NCBI GenBank assembly: GCA_964016885.1
Contig: OZ024743.1
Location: forward strand, 127,505,365-127,569,364
Direction of reading: 5' to 3'
Length of the DNA stretch: 64,000 nucleotides
DNA from: Eledone cirrhosa
Taxonomy: Eukaryota > Mollusca > Cephalopoda > Octopoda > Eledonidae
Shown here: positions 63,659 to 64,000 of the stretch, one piece after another
Numbering within the stretch: position 1 is the first letter of the stretch
Layout of the letters: every line of letters starts with the position of its first letter
The notes under the pieces: generated by a model
The model's input: only the letters and a program-made list of their open reading frames with translations
What the model was told of the DNA's origin: nothing
Database searches by the model: none
Position numbers and translations under genes: made by a program

Positions 63659-64000
63659 TCAAAAGCATTGAACTTATTCTTAAGATTCACTTTATCTGTT
63701 ATTCCAGTGGAAAAATATTGATTTTTCCTTTCTAAAACTGGCTCTCTTTTACGGAAATACCACCATCTGAAGACATACACAACACTCATTCTTCAGCCGA
63801 CAGAGCCTCTTAAATTTGTTTTCAAATAAATCCTACTATTCCTTATATAAATCCAGTTACAAGAAAAGTTAAACTCCTTAACTTTGTAGCTATTTATTCA
63901 AGATATAAAATGATTATTTATTTTTTCTTAGAGAAATGATTTGGTTCTTAATTTAAAAAAAAAATTTCCTTCCAGGTAAAAAGTATATTTTCAAACTAAT
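63659..64000. other. Gene-free right end
   Basis: No exon or element recognised; a tccttccaggtaaaaag stretch at 63,968-63,984 resembles splice signals but has no supporting frame. Confidence 0.45.

Overview
The window looks like nuclear DNA of a coleoid cephalopod, most likely an octopus. It is AT-rich, full of TA/CA/ATT/GATGAT microsatellites and dominated by transposable elements. It carries many copies of a tRNA-derived SINE whose 3' part reads like the well-known octopus repeat (tttgcctttcatccttacgg ... ataaaataaagtaccagtaa ... gccttgtgccaaaagtagaa). The species call is inference; no unique marker gene was available.

Only one host gene is well supported. It lies on the + strand from 27,873 to 62,471 and has six exons with GT-AG introns. 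Exons 1-5 encode the core of the non-homologous end-joining factor XLF (NHEJ1): head domain, first helix and coiled coil, about 238 residues, close to the length of the human structured core. Exon 5 ends in phase 1, and the next good acceptor with an open frame (61,702) continues in the same phase into a large terminal exon with six C2H2/C2HC zinc fingers. The spliced model is 1,485 nt, exactly 495 codons including the stop. It would be an XLF whose disordered Ku-binding tail is replaced by a zinc-finger array. This is the main discovery candidate; the exon 5-6 junction rests on splice phase and order and needs transcript evidence.

Layout. 1-3,500: simple repeats and nothing recognisable as coding. 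3,505-6,078: a rearranged Dong/R4-like retrotransposon inside an (ATT)n microsatellite. 6,100-14,620: SINEs, MITEs, a 20-bp minisatellite, LINE fragments and a small palindrome. 14,625-21,320: a cluster of RTE-type LINEs, two of them head to head, plus a 594-bp segment between 16-bp direct repeats. 22,072-27,521: a decayed autonomous Helitron ending 351 bp before the XLF start codon. 27,522-27,872: compact presumed promoter with a CRE-type palindrome. 28,071-44,954 (intron 1): CR1-like LINE, two RTE copies (one with a long open frame), two mariners, SINEs and a non-autonomous Helitron. 45,150-54,936 (intron 2): decayed LINE, RTE tail, mariner, SINE, Penelope-like fragment, deleted Helitron and a Tc1/mariner relative. 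Introns 3-5 (55,076-61,701): a hAT MITE, SINEs, a second MITE family and RTE tails. 62,472-64,000: 3' flank with SINE, MITE and RTE-tail remnants.

The mobile elements interact. The numerous 'RTE tail' fragments share the 3' end and GATGAT tail of the RTE LINEs, and one tRNA-headed SINE family carries the same tail, which points to a SINE-LINE partnership. Several SINE copies retain exact 12-18 bp target-site duplications, so that family was mobile fairly recently.
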